A stretch of 64,000 bases of DNA from Devosia beringensis (GCF_014926585.1 NZ_CP045422.1:3502001-3566000), one strand, 5' to 3'; shown: positions 1-16,379, counted from the first letter of the stretch. Translations and numbers: made by a program. Notes: generated by a model from the letters alone, not told the origin.

Positions 1-180
1 AAGCCCTCCATCTCGTTCGAAGTGGGCGAGAATGTGCGCGTGTCGGACGGTCCCTTCGCCAGCTTCAATGGCGTGGTGGAAGAAGTCGACGAAGAGCGCG
101 CCCGCCTCAAGGTGGAAGTGTCGATCTTCGGCCGCCCCACCCCGGTGGAGCTGGAATACAGTCAGGTCGAGAAAGTCTGA
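1..180 (+). CDS. nusG: Transcription termination/antitermination factor NusG, C-terminal part (5' end outside window)
   Basis: The frame is open from base 1 to a TGA at 178-180 and encodes the last 59 residues. They form the KOW domain that in NusG contacts Rho or ribosomal protein S10; the visible signature is [17 protein letters not shown] followed by [15 protein letters not shown]. NusG binds RNA polymerase through its N-terminal domain, which lies outside the window. The position directly before rplK is the conserved secE-nusG-rplK order. The 213-bp gap to rplK holds a 6-bp GC stem (256-261 with 266-271) but no T-tract, so transcription probably continues. Confidence 0.93.
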   Translation, partial: KPSISFEVGENVRVSDGPFASFNGVVEEVDEERARLKVEVSIFGRPTPVELEYSQVEKV

Positions 181-393
181 CCCGTCGTTGCGCGAGCACG
201 ACAACGAAATCAAGTCGCGTAAGCGACACGAATTTCTGGCGCGAGCCAGAATATGCCCGGCTCAGGCCGGGTGCAGAAACTGTGGCAGAGGATGGTGCAC
301 TGCCAGCACCAGTTCCACCTCAGACCACGGTGTCTAGCCGGCTTTAACTAGTTGGCGCCTAGGCCGCTTTTGGCCGTTGAATAGGAGACGGAA

Positions 394-822
394 TTGGCAA
401 AGAAAATCGTTGGCTACGTCAAGCTTCAGGTGCCTGCGGGTTCCGCAACACCATCCCCGCCAATCGGCCCAGCACTGGGTCAGCGCGGTCTGAACATCAT
501 GGAATTCTGCAAGGCATTCAATGCCGCCACGCAGGAACTGGAAAAGGGTTCGCCCATTCCCGTCGTGATCACCGCCTATGCCGACAAGAGCTTCACTTTC
601 GAGATGAAGTCTCCGCCGGTCAGCTTCTTCATCAAGAAGGCCGTCAACCTGAAGTCGGGCAGCAAGCTGCCAGGCAAGGAATCGGCCGGCACCATCACGC
701 TGGCACAGCTGCGTGACATCGCCGAAAAGAAGATGAAGGATCTCAACGCCGACAATATCGATGCCGCGGTATCGATGATTGCAGGCTCTGCCCGTTCCAT
801 GGGCATTCAGGTCGAGGGCTGA
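394..822 (+). CDS. rplK: 50S ribosomal protein L11
   Basis: This 142-residue protein binds the GTPase-associated centre of 23S rRNA and helps EF-G and EF-Tu act on the ribosome. The start is TTG at 394, because [15 protein letters not shown] is the family N-terminus, an AGGAG lies at 383-387, and no ATG fits. The proline-rich stretch [21 protein letters not shown] is typical of L11. It is followed after 3 bp by rplA, the normal two-gene L11 operon. Confidence 0.97.
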   Translation: MAKKIVGYVKLQVPAGSATPSPPIGPALGQRGLNIMEFCKAFNAATQELEKGSPIPVVITAYADKSFTFEMKSPPVSFFIKKAVNLKSGSKLPGKESAGTITLAQLRDIAEKKMKDLNADNIDAAVSMIAGSARSMGIQVEG

Positions 823-825
823 TAA

Positions 826-1512
826 ATGGCTGGTAAGAATCTCACCAAGTCCCGCGAGGGCATTGATCGCAACAAGCTGTACAAGCTTGATGAAGCCGTC
901 AAAATGGTCAAGTCGCGTGCGACCGCCAAGTTCGACGAGACGATCGAAGTCGCCATCAATCTGGGCGTTGATCCCCGCCACGCCGACCAGATGGTCCGCG
1001 GCGTTGTGACCCTGCCCAACGGCACCGGCAAGACGGTCCGCGTGGCCGTGTTCGCCAAGGATGCCAAGGCTGACGAAGCCCGCAAGGCTGGCGCCGACAT
1101 CGTTGGCGCCGAAGACCTGATGGAAGCCATCATGGGCGGCAAGATCGATTTCGATCGCTGCATTGCCACCCCTGACATGATGCCGCTGGTCGGTCGTCTG
1201 GGCAAGATCCTGGGCCCACGCAACCTGATGCCAAACCCCAAGGTCGGCACGGTTACTCCCGATGTCGCCGGCGCCGTCAAGGCTGCCAAGGGCGGCGCTG
1301 TCGAGTTCCGCGTCGAAAAGGCCGGTATCCTGCATGCTGGCATTGGCAAGGTGTCGTTCTCGGACGAAGCCCTGCTGCAGAACATCAAGGCGTTCACCGA
1401 CGCCGTGCTGAAGTCCAAGCCGGCTGGTGCCAAGGGCACCTATGTCAAGCGCGTTGCCGTGTCCTCGACCATGGGCCCGGGCGTGCATGTCGAAGTCGCT
1501 TCGGCGCTTTAA
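826..1512 (+). CDS. rplA: 50S ribosomal protein L1
   Basis: This 228-residue protein forms the mobile L1 stalk next to the E site. In other bacteria it also represses translation of its own operon. The signature [21 protein letters not shown] is present and the length is normal for the family. It starts 3 bp after the rplK stop, so translation is likely coupled. A strong intrinsic terminator begins 10 bp after its stop codon and separates it from rplJ-rplL. Confidence 0.97.
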   Translation: MAGKNLTKSREGIDRNKLYKLDEAVKMVKSRATAKFDETIEVAINLGVDPRHADQMVRGVVTLPNGTGKTVRVAVFAKDAKADEARKAGADIVGAEDLMEAIMGGKIDFDRCIATPDMMPLVGRLGKILGPRNLMPNPKVGTVTPDVAGAVKAAKGGAVEFRVEKAGILHAGIGKVSFSDEALLQNIKAFTDAVLKSKPAGAKGTYVKRVAVSSTMGPGVHVEVASAL

Positions 1513-1522
1513 TTTCCCAATT

Positions 1523-1549
1523 CCGGGCGGTTTCGACCGCCCGGTTTTT
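1523..1549 (+). terminator. Intrinsic terminator after rplA
   Basis: A perfect 8-bp stem (CCGGGCGG at 1523-1530, CCGCCCGG at 1537-1544) with a 6-base loop is followed directly by five T. It should end most transcription of the L11-L1 unit before the L10 leader. Confidence 0.85.
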
Positions 1550-1823
1550 GTCGCTCCTCGGAGCGGCAACAAGTCCTGTCCGAGACTGCCGGTGCCAACC
1601 GATCTGGGTTGGCTTAATGTCGCAAGATGCCAGCATAGATGGGGTGACAACCGAAATTCCTGTCCGCAAGGGCAGGGTGGCGGTTCGAACCAGGCCAGTT
1701 GCCCTTTGGGCAGCACGGTTGACAGGCGTTTAACCGTTGCTCCTCTCCTCCCTCGGGAGATCGGAGGGCAGCAATTGGCAATGGCCCGGCTGACTTTTGC
1801 CGGGCTCAATGTGGAGACTAGCA
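1550..1823 (+). promoter_or_regulatory. Leader region of the L10-L7/L12 operon
   Basis: The roughly 270 bases between the rplA terminator and rplJ contain no convincing gene. They have several pairable segments; the clearest is GCCCGGC at 1784-1790 with GCCGGGC at 1799-1805, which ends 6 bases before the rplJ ribosome-binding site (GGAG at 1813). In many bacteria this position holds the L10 leader, where L10-L7/L12 binds and represses translation. That function is inferred from position and structure. The promoter was not clearly seen. Confidence 0.5.
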
Positions 1824-2345
1824 GTGGAAAGAGCGGAAAAGCGTGAGCTTGTCGCATCGCTTCAGGCAGCCCTATCGGGCGCTGGATCGATCGTCCTTGC
1901 GCAGAACACCGGTCTGACCGTCGCCAACCTTGAATCGCTTCGTCGCGACATCAAGGGTGCAGGCGGCCAAGTCAAGATCGCGAAGAACCGTCTTGCCAAG
2001 CTTGCTCTTAAAGAAACCGACAATGCGGACATGTCGAGCCTCCTGGTAGGCCCGATCGTCATCGCTTATGCGGCCGACCCCATGACTGCGCCCAAGTTTG
2101 CGGCAAAGTTTGCTGAAAAGAACGCGAAATACGTCGTTCTTGGTGGCGCCATGGGCAAGACCGCGCTTGACGCGAATAACGTCAAGGCGCTGGCGACCAT
2201 GCCCTCGCTGGATGAACTGCGCGCAACACTGGCCGGGATGCTCAAGCAGCCTGCCACGCGTATCGCGTCGGTCATCGTGGCACCAGCAAGCGGCATTGCC
2301 CGCGTGCTGGCCGCTCATGCGGAAAAGAGCAACGAAGCAGCGTAA
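1824..2345 (+). CDS. rplJ: 50S ribosomal protein L10
   Basis: L10 anchors the L7/L12 dimers to form the stalk that recruits translation factors. The start chosen is GTG at 1824 (VERAEKRELV), giving 173 residues. GGAG lies 7 bases upstream and ERAEKRE is the usual rhizobial N-terminus; the frame is open further upstream, but that stretch is leader RNA. The C-terminal helix that binds L7/L12 spans roughly residues 135-173. The rplL gene follows after 66 bp containing a small hairpin (GGTCC 2353-2357, GGACC 2365-2369). Confidence 0.95.
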   Translation: MERAEKRELVASLQAALSGAGSIVLAQNTGLTVANLESLRRDIKGAGGQVKIAKNRLAKLALKETDNADMSSLLVGPIVIAYAADPMTAPKFAAKFAEKNAKYVVLGGAMGKTALDANNVKALATMPSLDELRATLAGMLKQPATRIASVIVAPASGIARVLAAHAEKSNEAA

Positions 2346-2411
2346 CCCCATCGGTCCTCGCAAGGGACCACTTTGGTTTGAACTGAACACCTAAAAAGAG
2401 AGATTTATCAA

Positions 2412-2783
2412 ATGGCTGATCTCGCCAAGATCGTAGACGACCTGTCTGCCCTGACCGTTCTGGAAGCTTCGGAACTGTCGAAGATGCTGGAAGAGAAGTG
2501 GGGCGTTTCCGCCGCCGCTCCTGTTGCTGCTGCTGCCGCTGGCGGCGCTGCTGCTCCGGCTGCTGAAGAAAAGACCGAATTTGACGTGATCCTCGCCTCC
2601 TTCGGCGAAAACAAGATCAACGTCATCAAGGAAGTCCGCGCCATCACCGGTCTGGGCCTAGGCGAAGCTAAGGCTCTCGTCGAAGCTGCTCCCAAGGCTG
2701 TCAAGGAAGGCGTCAACAAGGCTGAAGCTGCCGAGATTCAGAAGAAGCTCGAAGCTGCCGGCGCCAAGGTCGAACTCAAGTAG
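2412..2783 (+). CDS. rplL: 50S ribosomal protein L7/L12
   Basis: This 123-residue stalk protein is present in several copies per ribosome and activates factor GTPases. The N-terminal dimerisation domain (about residues 1-35) is joined by an Ala-rich hinge (about 36-52, with [11 protein letters not shown]) to the C-terminal factor-binding domain with [18 protein letters not shown]. Codon use is strongly biased, as expected for an abundant protein. Confidence 0.97.
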   Translation: MADLAKIVDDLSALTVLEASELSKMLEEKWGVSAAAPVAAAAAGGAAAPAAEEKTEFDVILASFGENKINVIKEVRAITGLGLGEAKALVEAAPKAVKEGVNKAEAAEIQKKLEAAGAKVELK

Positions 2784-3134
2784 TTCTATCTCTGCCCTTG
2801 AAATTTGCGAAGTGGCGCGTTATGTGCCACTTCGCTCCTTCGTCTCTACGAGATGATTCGCCGGACCGGTTGGATAGGTCCTTGGCGGCAATTTGCGGAA
2901 TATATGAAGAATTTGATGTCTGAGGTGCGCTGACGTCCGTTAGACCTCCCGGCTGCTGGCCTGGAGGTATTTGGCGTTTTGCGCATTGATGCCGTTCCTT
3001 TGGCGTGGAATTGCACAATGAGACATCACCCAGCCTGAGTAATTTGAAGGGCACATATCCCGAGACCCGACGGCTGATAGTCGGATCTTTGGATATTTGC
3101 CTCCGAGACAATCGCACCAGAAACAGGAGCTTTC
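2784..3134 (+). promoter_or_regulatory. rplL-rpoB intergenic region with a 10-bp hairpin
   Basis: No gene is seen in these 351 bases. A perfect 10-bp stem (GCGAAGTGGC at 2807-2816, GCCACTTCGC at 2826-2835) lies 23 bases after the rplL stop. It lacks a T-run, so it looks more like a partial attenuator or RNA processing site than a full terminator. A second short stem (CCGAC 3067-3071, GTCGG 3080-3084) lies in the rpoB leader. In Escherichia coli the same interval contains an attenuator and an RNase III site; the equivalent role here is inferred. Confidence 0.5.
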
Positions 3135-6100
3135 ATGGCTACCACGTTCAACGGCCGCCGCAAGGTACGCAAGTCCTTCGGGTCCATTCGCGAAGTCACG
3201 GAGATGCCCAACCTGATCGAGGTCCAGAAGGCCTCCTATGATCAGTTCCTCCTCGTCGACGAGCCAAAAGCCGGCCGTCCCGATGAAGGGCTTCAGTCCG
3301 TGTTCCGTTCGGTCTTTCCGATCACCGACTTTTCGAACACTGCATCTCTCGAATTCGTGAAGTACGAGTTCGAGCAGCCCAAGTATGACATTGATGAGTG
3401 CCGTGCGCGCGACATCACGTTCGCTGCCCCGCTCAAGGTCACGCTGCGCCTGATCGTGTTTGAAGTGGACGAAGAGACCGGCGCCCGGTCCGTCAAGGAC
3501 ATCAAGGAGCAGGACGTCTATATGGGCGACATGCCCTTCATGACGAGCAACGGCACCTTCATCGTCAACGGCACCGAGCGCGTTATTGTCTCGCAGATGC
3601 ACCGTTCGCCTGGCGTGTTCTTCGATCACGACAAGGGCAAGACCCATTCGTCGGGCAAGCTGCTGTTTGCCGGCCGCATCATTCCGTACCGCGGCAGCTG
3701 GCTCGATATCGAGTTCGACGCCAAGGACGTGGTGTTCGCGCGTATCGATCGTCGCCGCAAGATCCCTGTGACCAGCCTGCTCAAGGCGCTGGGCATGGAT
3801 ACCGAAGAGATCCTGTCGACCTATTACAATACCCTGACCTATACCAAGACGAAGTCGGGCTGGCAGAAGCCCTACGACGCCGAGAAGATGAAGAATGCCA
3901 AGCCGAGCCATGACCTGATCGACGCCAAGACCGGCGACGTCGTGCATGAAGCCGGCAAGAAGCTCTCGGCCCGCCAGGCCAAGAAGCTGGCTGATGACGG
4001 CCTGACGCACCTGCTGGCGGTCGATGAAGACCTCTATGGCATGTATGTCGCCGAGGACCTGATCAACATGCAGACCGGCGAGGTCTATATGGAGGCAGGC
4101 GACGAGCTCGACGAGAAGAACCTCGAAATGCTCGTTGGTCTCGGCTTTGACGAGCTGCCGATCCTCGACATCGATCACATCAGCATTGGCGGCTATATCC
4201 GCAACACGCTGGCCGTGGACAAGAACGAGTCGCGTGAAGACGCGCTGTTCGACATCTATCGCGTCATGCGCCCCGGTGAGCCACCAACCGTCGATACTGC
4301 AGAAGCCATGTTCCAGTCGCTGTTCTTTGACAGCGAGCGCTATGACCTGTCCGCCGTGGGCCGCGTCAAGATGAACATGCGCCTCGAGCTCGATGCGCCC
4401 GACACCATGCGCACCCTGCGCAAGGAAGACATTGTCGAAGTCGTCCGCACGCTGGTCGACCTGCGCGATGGTCGCGGCGAAATCGACGACATCGACAACC
4501 TGGGCAACCGTCGTGTCCGCTCCGTTGGCGAGCTGATGGAAAACTCCTATCGCCTTGGCCTGCTCCGCATGGAACGTGCCATCAAGGAGCGCATGAGCTC
4601 GGTCGAAATCGACACGGTCATGCCGCAGGACCTGATCAACGCCAAGCCGGCTGCTGCCGCTGTGCGTGAATTCTTTGGCTCGAGCCAGCTCAGCCAGTTC
4701 ATGGATCAGACCAATCCGCTGTCGGAAATCACCCACAAGCGTCGCCTGTCGGCGCTTGGGCCTGGTGGTCTGACCCGCGAGCGTGCCGGCTTTGAAGTCC
4801 GTGACGTGCATCCGACCCATTACGGCCGCATCTGCCCGATCGAGACCCCAGAAGGTCCAAACATTGGTCTGATCAACTCGCTGTCGACCTTTGCCCGCGT
4901 CAACAAGTACGGTTTCATCGAGACCCCGTACCGCAAGATCGTCAACGGCAAGCTGACCGACGACGTGGTCTACCTCTCCGCCATGGAAGAGGCCAAGCAC
5001 TACGTCGCCCAGGCCAACGTGACCTTCAACGACAAGCTTGAGCTCGAGCATGATCTGGTGGTGGCTCGCCACGCCGGTGACAACGGCCTGACGCCCAAGG
5101 AAAACGTCGATCTGATGGACGTTTCGCCCAAGCAGATGGTGTCGGTTGCCGCCTCGCTGATCCCGTTCCTTGAGAATGACGACGCTAACCGTGCTCTGAT
5201 GGGCTCGAACATGCAGCGTCAGGCTGTGCCGCTGCTACGCGCCCATGCGCCGTTTGTCGGTACCGGCATGGAAGCCATCGTGGCCCGTGACTCGGGCGCC
5301 GCCATCGTGGCCAAGCGCAAGGGCATCGTTGATCAGGTGGACGCCACGCGTATCGTTATTCGGGCGACCGAAGAAACCGATGCGTCCAAGTCGGGCGTGG
5401 ACATCTACAACCTGATGAAGTTCCAGCGTTCGAACCAGTCCACCTGCATCAACCAGCGTCCGCTGGTGGTAGTCGGTGACCACATCAACCAGGGCGACAT
5501 CATCGCCGACGGTCCCTCGACCGAACTGGGCGATCTGGCGCTGGGCCGCAATGTGCTGGTCGCGTTCATGCCCTGGAATGGCTACAACTTCGAAGATTCG
5601 ATCCTGCTCTCTGAAAAGATTGCCATGAACGACGTCTTCACCTCGATCCATATCGAGGAATATGAAGTCATGGCTCGCGACACCAAGCTTGGTCCTGAGG
5701 AAATCACCCGCGACATTCCGAACGTTTCGGAAGAAGCGCTGAAGAACCTCGACGAAGCCGGTATCGTGCACATTGGTGCCGAAGTCGCTCCTGGCGACAT
5801 CCTGGTCGGCAAGATCACCCCCAAGGGTGAATCGCCGATGACCCCGGAAGAAAAGCTCCTCCGCGCCATCTTCGGCGAGAAGGCAAGCGACGTTCGTGAC
5901 ACCTCACTGCGCGTGCCGCCGGGCGATGCTGGTACTGTTGTTGAAGTGCGCGTGTTCAATCGCCACGGCATCGACAAGGACGAGCGCGCCATGGCCATCG
6001 AGCGCGAGGAAATCGAGCGTCTTGCCAAGGACCGTGACGACGAACAGTCGATCCTCGACCGTAACGTCTATGCGCGTCTCAAGGAGATGCTGTTCGGCAA

Positions 6101-7277
6101 GGCCGCCACGGCCGGTCCGAAGGGCTATGTCGTGGGCACCAAGCTCAATGACCAGATGTTTGAGGCTCAGCCTCGTTCGAAGTGGTGGCAGTTCGCGGTC
6201 GATGACGACAAGGTCATGACCGAGATGGAAGCCCTTCATGCGCAGTATGAAGAAAGCCGTCGTCTGCTCGAGCAGCGCTTCATCGACAAGGTGGACAAGC
6301 TGCAGCGCGGTGACGAGCTGCCTCCAGGCGTGATGAAAATGGTCAAGGTCTTCATCGCGACCAAGCGCAAGATCCAGCCAGGCGACAAAATGGCTGGCCG
6401 TCACGGAAACAAGGGCGTGGTTTCGCGCATCGTGCCGATCGAAGACATGCCCTATCTTGAAGACGGCACTTCGGTTGACATCGTGCTGAACCCGTTGGGC
6501 GTGCCATCGCGCATGAATGTGGGCCAGATTCTCGAGACGCATCTGGGCTGGGCCTGTGCCGGCATGGGTCGCAAGATCGATGAGATGGTTCGCGCCTATC
6601 ATCGCAATGGCGACCTCAAGCCACTGCGCCTGGAAATCCAGGACCTGTTTGCCGGTGATGAATCCATCACCGATCTTGATGACGACGGCATGGTCCGTCT
6701 CGGCGAGCACCTCTCCAAGGGTGTCTCGATCGCGACCCCCGTGTTCGACGGCGCCAAGGAAGCCGACATCGTGGTTATGCTGGAGCGGGCAGGGCTGAAG
6801 GCCTCGGGTCAGTCGACCGTGTTTGACGGTCGTAGCGGCGAGCAGTTCGATCGTCAGGTGACGGTTGGCTATATCTACATGCTCAAGCTCGACCATCTGG
6901 TGGACAACAAGATCCACGCGCGTTCGATCGGTCCCTACTCGCTGGTCACCCAGCAGCCACTGGGCGGCAAGGCGCAGTTCGGCGGTCAGCGCTTCGGCGA
7001 GATGGAAGTGTGGGCTCTCGAAGCCTACGGCGCGGCGTATACGCTGCAGGAAATGCTTACCATCAAGTCGGACGACGTTGCCGGTCGTACCAAGGTCTAC
7101 GAAGCCATCGTGCGTGGCGACGATACGTTCGAAGCGGGCATCCCCGAGAGCTTCAACGTTCTGGTCAAGGAAATCCGTTCGCTCGGTCTCAATGTCGAAC
7201 TCGACATGCGCGAGATCGAAGACGGCTCCGAACAGGCCGAAGCGGAGCTCGCACCTCCTCAGGAAGCGGCGGAGTAA
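3135..7277 (+). CDS. rpoB: DNA-directed RNA polymerase subunit beta
   Basis: This 1380-residue subunit forms one pincer of RNA polymerase and part of the catalytic centre. The rifampicin-binding region reads [21 protein letters not shown] and then [16 protein letters not shown] at roughly residues 515-550. The Asp, His and Ser positions commonly changed in resistant mutants keep their usual residues. [15 protein letters not shown] near residue 1085 is the conserved active-site segment. The start ATG has an AGGAG 5 bases upstream. rpoC follows after 80 bp, so the two are surely co-transcribed. Confidence 0.98.
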   Translation: MATTFNGRRKVRKSFGSIREVTEMPNLIEVQKASYDQFLLVDEPKAGRPDEGLQSVFRSVFPITDFSNTASLEFVKYEFEQPKYDIDECRARDITFAAPLKVTLRLIVFEVDEETGARSVKDIKEQDVYMGDMPFMTSNGTFIVNGTERVIVSQMHRSPGVFFDHDKGKTHSSGKLLFAGRIIPYRGSWLDIEFDAKDVVFARIDRRRKIPVTSLLKALGMDTEEILSTYYNTLTYTKTKSGWQKPYDAEKMKNAKPSHDLIDAKTGDVVHEAGKKLSARQAKKLADDGLTHLLAVDEDLYGMYVAEDLINMQTGEVYMEAGDELDEKNLEMLVGLGFDELPILDIDHISIGGYIRNTLAVDKNESREDALFDIYRVMRPGEPPTVDTAEAMFQSLFFDSERYDLSAVGRVKMNMRLELDAPDTMRTLRKEDIVEVVRTLVDLRDGRGEIDDIDNLGNRRVRSVGELMENSYRLGLLRMERAIKERMSSVEIDTVMPQDLINAKPAAAAVREFFGSSQLSQFMDQTNPLSEITHKRRLSALGPGGLTRERAGFEVRDVHPTHYGRICPIETPEGPNIGLINSLSTFARVNKYGFIETPYRKIVNGKLTDDVVYLSAMEEAKHYVAQANVTFNDKLELEHDLVVARHAGDNGLTPKENVDLMDVSPKQMVSVAASLIPFLENDDANRALMGSNMQRQAVPLLRAHAPFVGTGMEAIVARDSGAAIVAKRKGIVDQVDATRIVIRATEETDASKSGVDIYNLMKFQRSNQSTCINQRPLVVVGDHINQGDIIADGPSTELGDLALGRNVLVAFMPWNGYNFEDSILLSEKIAMNDVFTSIHIEEYEVMARDTKLGPEEITRDIPNVSEEALKNLDEAGIVHIGAEVAPGDILVGKITPKGESPMTPEEKLLRAIFGEKASDVRDTSLRVPPGDAGTVVEVRVFNRHGIDKDERAMAIEREEIERLAKDRDDEQSILDRNVYARLKEMLFGKAATAGPKGYVVGTKLNDQMFEAQPRSKWWQFAVDDDKVMTEMEALHAQYEESRRLLEQRFIDKVDKLQRGDELPPGVMKMVKVFIATKRKIQPGDKMAGRHGNKGVVSRIVPIEDMPYLEDGTSVDIVLNPLGVPSRMNVGQILETHLGWACAGMGRKIDEMVRAYHRNGDLKPLRLEIQDLFAGDESITDLDDDGMVRLGEHLSKGVSIATPVFDGAKEADIVVMLERAGLKASGQSTVFDGRSGEQFDRQVTVGYIYMLKLDHLVDNKIHARSIGPYSLVTQQPLGGKAQFGGQRFGEMEVWALEAYGAAYTLQEMLTIKSDDVAGRTKVYEAIVRGDDTFEAGIPESFNVLVKEIRSLGLNVELDMREIEDGSEQAEAELAPPQEAAE

Positions 7278-7357
7278 TCCGGCACTTCCTACCCCCATTC
7301 ATTTTCCGTTCGTGCCCGTGGTCAGTCCCGGGCATGGACGGATAGAGGAGAGAATTG

Positions 7358-11542
<4,185 letters not shown>

Positions 11543-11568
11543 GCTGCAACGCGGATAGAAGATGAGGG

Positions 11569-11597
11569 AAGGGGGCCGAAAGGCTCCCTTTTCTTTT
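11569..11597 (+). terminator. Intrinsic terminator after rpoC
   Basis: A 9-bp stem with one G-T pair (11569-11577 with 11582-11590) closes a GAAA tetraloop and runs into TTTTCTTTT. It marks the end of the rplJL-rpoBC unit. Confidence 0.9.
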
Positions 11598-12159
11598 GGC
11601 ACGACCGGTCAGATTGCGCCTTCCAGGCTCGGACCGATCTCGTCGAGAACGCATCGGGCTGGCCGCCAAGGGGCAGGGGGCCGTCGTCAGCAGCCGGAAG
11701 GTCTGGGCCGGACATCGGTCGCCCGTTGTACCATTACTGGACAGTTAATGCCGTTTGCGTGGACTGGGCGTGGACCCGCCAGCACTTCTTCCACACGCCG
11801 CCAGGTCGGATCGGGTATGCACCAAGACGACGCCAAAGCAAGGCGGTGCATGGCTGCGACGCGGATTTTCGCGAAAGAATCCTTGACGGCCGGGCGAGTC
11901 GGCTCTAAACAGCGCCTACCTAAGCGGTCGGTCGTGAATGTCATACCGGGTCCCTGCCATCCTGTGCGGGTATCCAGGACACTCAAACACACTGTCGGGT
12001 AACTAGACGAAGCAAATCCTTGTGCGCATGACTGCCCGCTTTTTGGGGGTGGTCCGCTGCAATTAAGGCGCCGCCGTTCCCCAGTCTGGGGTCGGATGAG
12101 CGCCGTTTTGGTTTGCTTAGGCTAGACCGCAATGAATTTTGGACGATGGAAAGAGCGAA
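11598..12159 (+). promoter_or_regulatory. rpoC-rpsL intergenic region and long leader of the str operon
   Basis: These 562 bases carry no credible protein gene. After the rpoC terminator there is a hairpin (TGCACC 11818-11823 with GGTGCA 11845-11850), then the promoter candidate at 11883-11911. A predicted untranslated leader of about 240 bases runs to rpsL and includes a short CCCCA/TGGGG stem near 12080-12092. Such a long leader suggests post-transcriptional control, for example by S7 as in other bacteria, but no known binding site was recognised. Confidence 0.45.
11883..11911 (+). promoter_or_regulatory. Candidate sigma-70-type promoter for rpsL-rpsG-fusA-tuf
   Basis: TTGACG at 11883-11888 is separated by exactly 17 bases from TAAACA at 11906-11911. 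The -35 box is a near-consensus match; the -10 is weaker. It lies after the rpoC terminator and upstream of rpsL, where a promoter is needed. Confidence 0.5.
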
Positions 12160-12531
12160 ATGCCCACCATTAATCAGCTGATCCGCAAGCCACGCGCCAG
12201 CAAGCCAAAGCGGAACAAGGTTCCGGCGATGGAAGCAAACCCGCAGAAGCGCGGCGTTTGTTCACGTGTCTATACGACCACTCCCAAGAAGCCAAACTCG
12301 GCTCTGCGCAAGGTTGCCAAGGTTCGCCTGACCAATTCGCGCGAAGTGATTTCGTACATTCCAGGTGAAGGTCACAACCTTCAGGAGCACTCGGTGGTCC
12401 TGATCCGTGGTGGCCGCGTTCGCGACCTTCCCGGCGTTCGCTATCACGTGCTCCGCGGCGTCCTCGACACGCAGAGCGTCAAGGACCGCAAGCAGCGCCG
12501 GTCCAAGTATGGCGCGAAGCGTCCGAAGTAA
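12160..12531 (+). CDS. rpsL: 30S ribosomal protein S12
   Basis: This 123-residue decoding-centre protein monitors codon-anticodon pairing. [11 protein letters not shown] is the family N-terminus, so the ATG at 12160 is used; GGAAAGAG lies upstream. Lys43 in [17 protein letters not shown] is retained. Residue 88 is Arg ([13 protein letters not shown]), while most S12 proteins have Lys there. Lys-to-Arg at this position is a classic streptomycin-resistance change in other bacteria. It starts the rpsL-rpsG-fusA-tuf cluster. Confidence 0.97.
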   Translation: MPTINQLIRKPRASKPKRNKVPAMEANPQKRGVCSRVYTTTPKKPNSALRKVAKVRLTNSREVISYIPGEGHNLQEHSVVLIRGGRVRDLPGVRYHVLRGVLDTQSVKDRKQRRSKYGAKRPK

Positions 12532-12543
12532 GGAGATAGATCT

Positions 12544-13014
12544 ATGTCCCGTCGCCACCGCGCAGAAAAGCGTGACGTTATTCCGGACGCAAAGTTCGGC
12601 GATCTCGTCCTTACCAAGTTCATGAATTCGCTCATGAAGGACGGCAAGAAGTCGGCCGCCGAAAGCATCGTTTACGGTGCCTTCGACATCGTCGAAGCCA
12701 AGGTCAAGCAGAACCCCGTCGAGGTGTTCCACACGGCCCTGGAAAACATCCGTCCTTCGGTTGAAGTGCGTTCGCGCCGCGTTGGCGGTGCTACGTACCA
12801 GGTTCCTGTTGAAGTCCGTGCGGACCGTCAGCAGGCCTTGGCCATTCGTTGGCTGATCGACTCCGCTCGCAAGCGCGGCGAGAACACCATGCGTGAACGC
12901 CTGTCGGGCGAGCTCATGGATGCTCTCAATGGTCGTGGTCAGGCCGTCAAGAAGCGCGAAGATACGCACCGTATGGCTGACGCCAACCGTGCCTTCTCGC
13001 ACTACCGCTGGTAG
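12544..13014 (+). CDS. rpsG: 30S ribosomal protein S7
   Basis: This 156-residue protein starts assembly of the 30S head by binding the 3' domain of 16S rRNA, and it lines the E site. The N-terminus [19 protein letters not shown] and the motif [20 protein letters not shown] are typical. It lies 12 bp after rpsL and 12 bp before fusA. In Escherichia coli S7 represses this operon. Confidence 0.97.
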   Translation: MSRRHRAEKRDVIPDAKFGDLVLTKFMNSLMKDGKKSAAESIVYGAFDIVEAKVKQNPVEVFHTALENIRPSVEVRSRRVGGATYQVPVEVRADRQQALAIRWLIDSARKRGENTMRERLSGELMDALNGRGQAVKKREDTHRMADANRAFSHYRW

Positions 13015-13026
13015 TAGGAGCGCCCC

Positions 13027-15117
13027 ATGGCACGCGAATATCCAATCAATCTGTATCGTAACTTCGGCATCATGGCTCACATTGATGCTGGCAAGACGAC
13101 CACGACCGAACGCATCCTGTACTATACCGGCAAGTCCCATAAGATCGGCGAAGTCCATGACGGCGCTGCCACCATGGACTGGATGGAGCAGGAGCAGGAA
13201 CGCGGCATCACGATTACGTCGGCTGCCACGACCACGTTCTGGAAAGACCGTACCGGTACCCAGCACCGCTTCAACATCATCGACACCCCCGGCCACGTCG
13301 ACTTCACCATTGAAGTCGAACGTTCGCTGCGCGTGCTCGACGGTGCCGTTGCCCTGCTGGACGCCAATGCCGGCGTCGAGCCCCAGACCGAGACGGTCTG
13401 GCGCCAGGCCGACAAGTACAGCGTTCCGCGCCTCGTCTTCGTCAATAAGATGGACAAGATCGGCGCCGATTTCTATCGCTGCGTCGAGATGATCGGCACG
13501 CGCCTCGGCGCCAAGGCCGTTCCTGTCCAGCTGCCGATCGGCGCTGAGAATGACTTCAAGGGCGTTGTCGATCTGATCGAGATGAATGCCCTGGTCTGGC
13601 GCAACGAAGAGCTGGGTGCCCAGTGGGACGTTGTCGAGATCCCGGACGACCTCAAGGAAGCTGCCGCCAAGTATCGCGAGCAGATGATCGAGGCCGCTGT
13701 CGAGATCGACGACGATGCCATGGAAGCCTTCCTCAACGGCGAAGTCCCGAACAACGAGACCATCCGTCGCCTGCTGCGTCGCGGCACGATCGATGCCAAG
13801 TTCTTCCTGATCTTCGCGGGCTCGGCCTTCAAGAACAAGGGCGTTCAGCCACTGCTGGACGGCGTTATCGATTACCTGCCGTCGCCAATGGACGTGCCGG
13901 CAATCCAGGGTATCGATGCCAAGACCGAACTGCCAATCGAGCGTCATGCTGACGACAGCGAGCCGCTGTCGATGCTGGCCTTCAAGATCGCCAACGACCC
14001 GCACATGGGTTCGCTGACGTTCTGCCGCATCTACTCGGGTCACGTCGAGCAGGGCGCCATGCTGGAAAACACGGTCAAGGAAAAGCGCGAACGCGTTGGC
14101 CGCATGTTCCAGATGCACGCCAATAGCCGTGAGCAGATCACGGAAGCTTTCGCTGGCGACATCGTCGCTATCGTGGGCCTCAAGGACACCACGACCGGCG
14201 ACACGCTCTGTGCGCAGAATGCCCAGGTCATCCTGGAACGCATGATCTTCCCAGAGCCCGTGATCGACATCTCGGTGGAACCCAAGTCCAAGGCCGACCA
14301 GGAAAAGATGGGCCTCGCGCTCAATCGTTTGGCTGCTGAAGATCCAAGCTTCCGCGTCAAGACCGACGAAGAATCCGGCCAGACCATCATTTCGGGCATG
14401 GGCGAGCTTCACCTCGACATTCTCGTCGACCGTATGCGTCGCGAGTTCAAGGTCGAGGCCAATATCGGTCAGCCGCAGGTTGCCTATCGCGAGACCATCA
14501 CGCGCGCTGCCGATGTGGACTATACCCACAAGAAGCAGTCGGGTGGTTCGGGTCAGTTTGCCCGCGTCAAGCTCTCGATCGAGCCAGGCGAAGTCGGCAA
14601 GGGCCTCGAATTCGTGAACGCCGTCGTCGGCGGTTCGGTCCCCCGGGAATATATTCCGGGCGTCGAAAAGGGCGTGAAGTCGGTTATGGGTTCCGGCCCA
14701 CTGATCGGGTTCCCCATCGTTGACGTCAAGGTGACGTTGACCGAAGGCGCCTACCATGACGTCGACTCCTCGGTTCTCGCCTTTGAAATCGCTGGTCGTG
14801 CTGGCTTCAACGAAGCCATCCGCAAGGCGTCGCCAAAGATCCTCGAGCCGATCATGAAGGTTGAAGTTGTCACGCCAGACGATTACATGGGCGACGTTAT
14901 CGGCGACCTCAATTCACGACGTGGTCAGATCCAGGGCACTGAAAGCCGTGGTGTTCTCCAGGTTGTGGATGCCTTCGTACCGCTCGCGAACATGTTTGGT
15001 TATGTGAACTCGCTGCGCTCCATGAGCCAGGGTCGTGCACAGTACTCGATGACGTTCGACCACTACGAGCAGGTGCCGCAGGCCGTCGCCGACGAAGTCC
15101 AGGCCAAATACGCCTAA
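13027..15117 (+). CDS. fusA: Elongation factor G
   Basis: This 696-residue translocase GTPase moves tRNAs and mRNA after peptide transfer and, with ribosome recycling factor, splits ribosomes. The GTP-binding motifs are [13 protein letters not shown] (P-loop, about residues 17-29), DTPGHVDFT (G3) and NKMDK (G4). Length and domain order match canonical EF-G. It is flanked by rpsG (12 bp) and tuf (55 bp). Confidence 0.98.
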   Translation: MAREYPINLYRNFGIMAHIDAGKTTTTERILYYTGKSHKIGEVHDGAATMDWMEQEQERGITITSAATTTFWKDRTGTQHRFNIIDTPGHVDFTIEVERSLRVLDGAVALLDANAGVEPQTETVWRQADKYSVPRLVFVNKMDKIGADFYRCVEMIGTRLGAKAVPVQLPIGAENDFKGVVDLIEMNALVWRNEELGAQWDVVEIPDDLKEAAAKYREQMIEAAVEIDDDAMEAFLNGEVPNNETIRRLLRRGTIDAKFFLIFAGSAFKNKGVQPLLDGVIDYLPSPMDVPAIQGIDAKTELPIERHADDSEPLSMLAFKIANDPHMGSLTFCRIYSGHVEQGAMLENTVKEKRERVGRMFQMHANSREQITEAFAGDIVAIVGLKDTTTGDTLCAQNAQVILERMIFPEPVIDISVEPKSKADQEKMGLALNRLAAEDPSFRVKTDEESGQTIISGMGELHLDILVDRMRREFKVEANIGQPQVAYRETITRAADVDYTHKKQSGGSGQFARVKLSIEPGEVGKGLEFVNAVVGGSVPREYIPGVEKGVKSVMGSGPLIGFPIVDVKVTLTEGAYHDVDSSVLAFEIAGRAGFNEAIRKASPKILEPIMKVEVVTPDDYMGDVIGDLNSRRGQIQGTESRGVLQVVDAFVPLANMFGYVNSLRSMSQGRAQYSMTFDHYEQVPQAVADEVQAKYA

Positions 15118-15172
15118 ACAATAAACTGAAACTCAAGGTTGGCCGCTGGGCTAACGAATACGGAGAGAAGCG

Positions 15173-16363
<1,191 letters not shown>

Positions 16364-16379
16364 GCCTCATTGAGACATT

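Noticed and set aside
2940-5072. A 710-codon open frame on the strand opposite rpoB
   Set aside because: It is antisense to a highly conserved gene; long antisense frames are expected from the GC-rich third positions, and the translation has no recognisable domain.
12262-14757. An 831-codon open frame opposite rpsL-rpsG-fusA
   Set aside because: It spans three conserved genes and their spacers on the wrong strand, with no domain and no ribosome-binding site.
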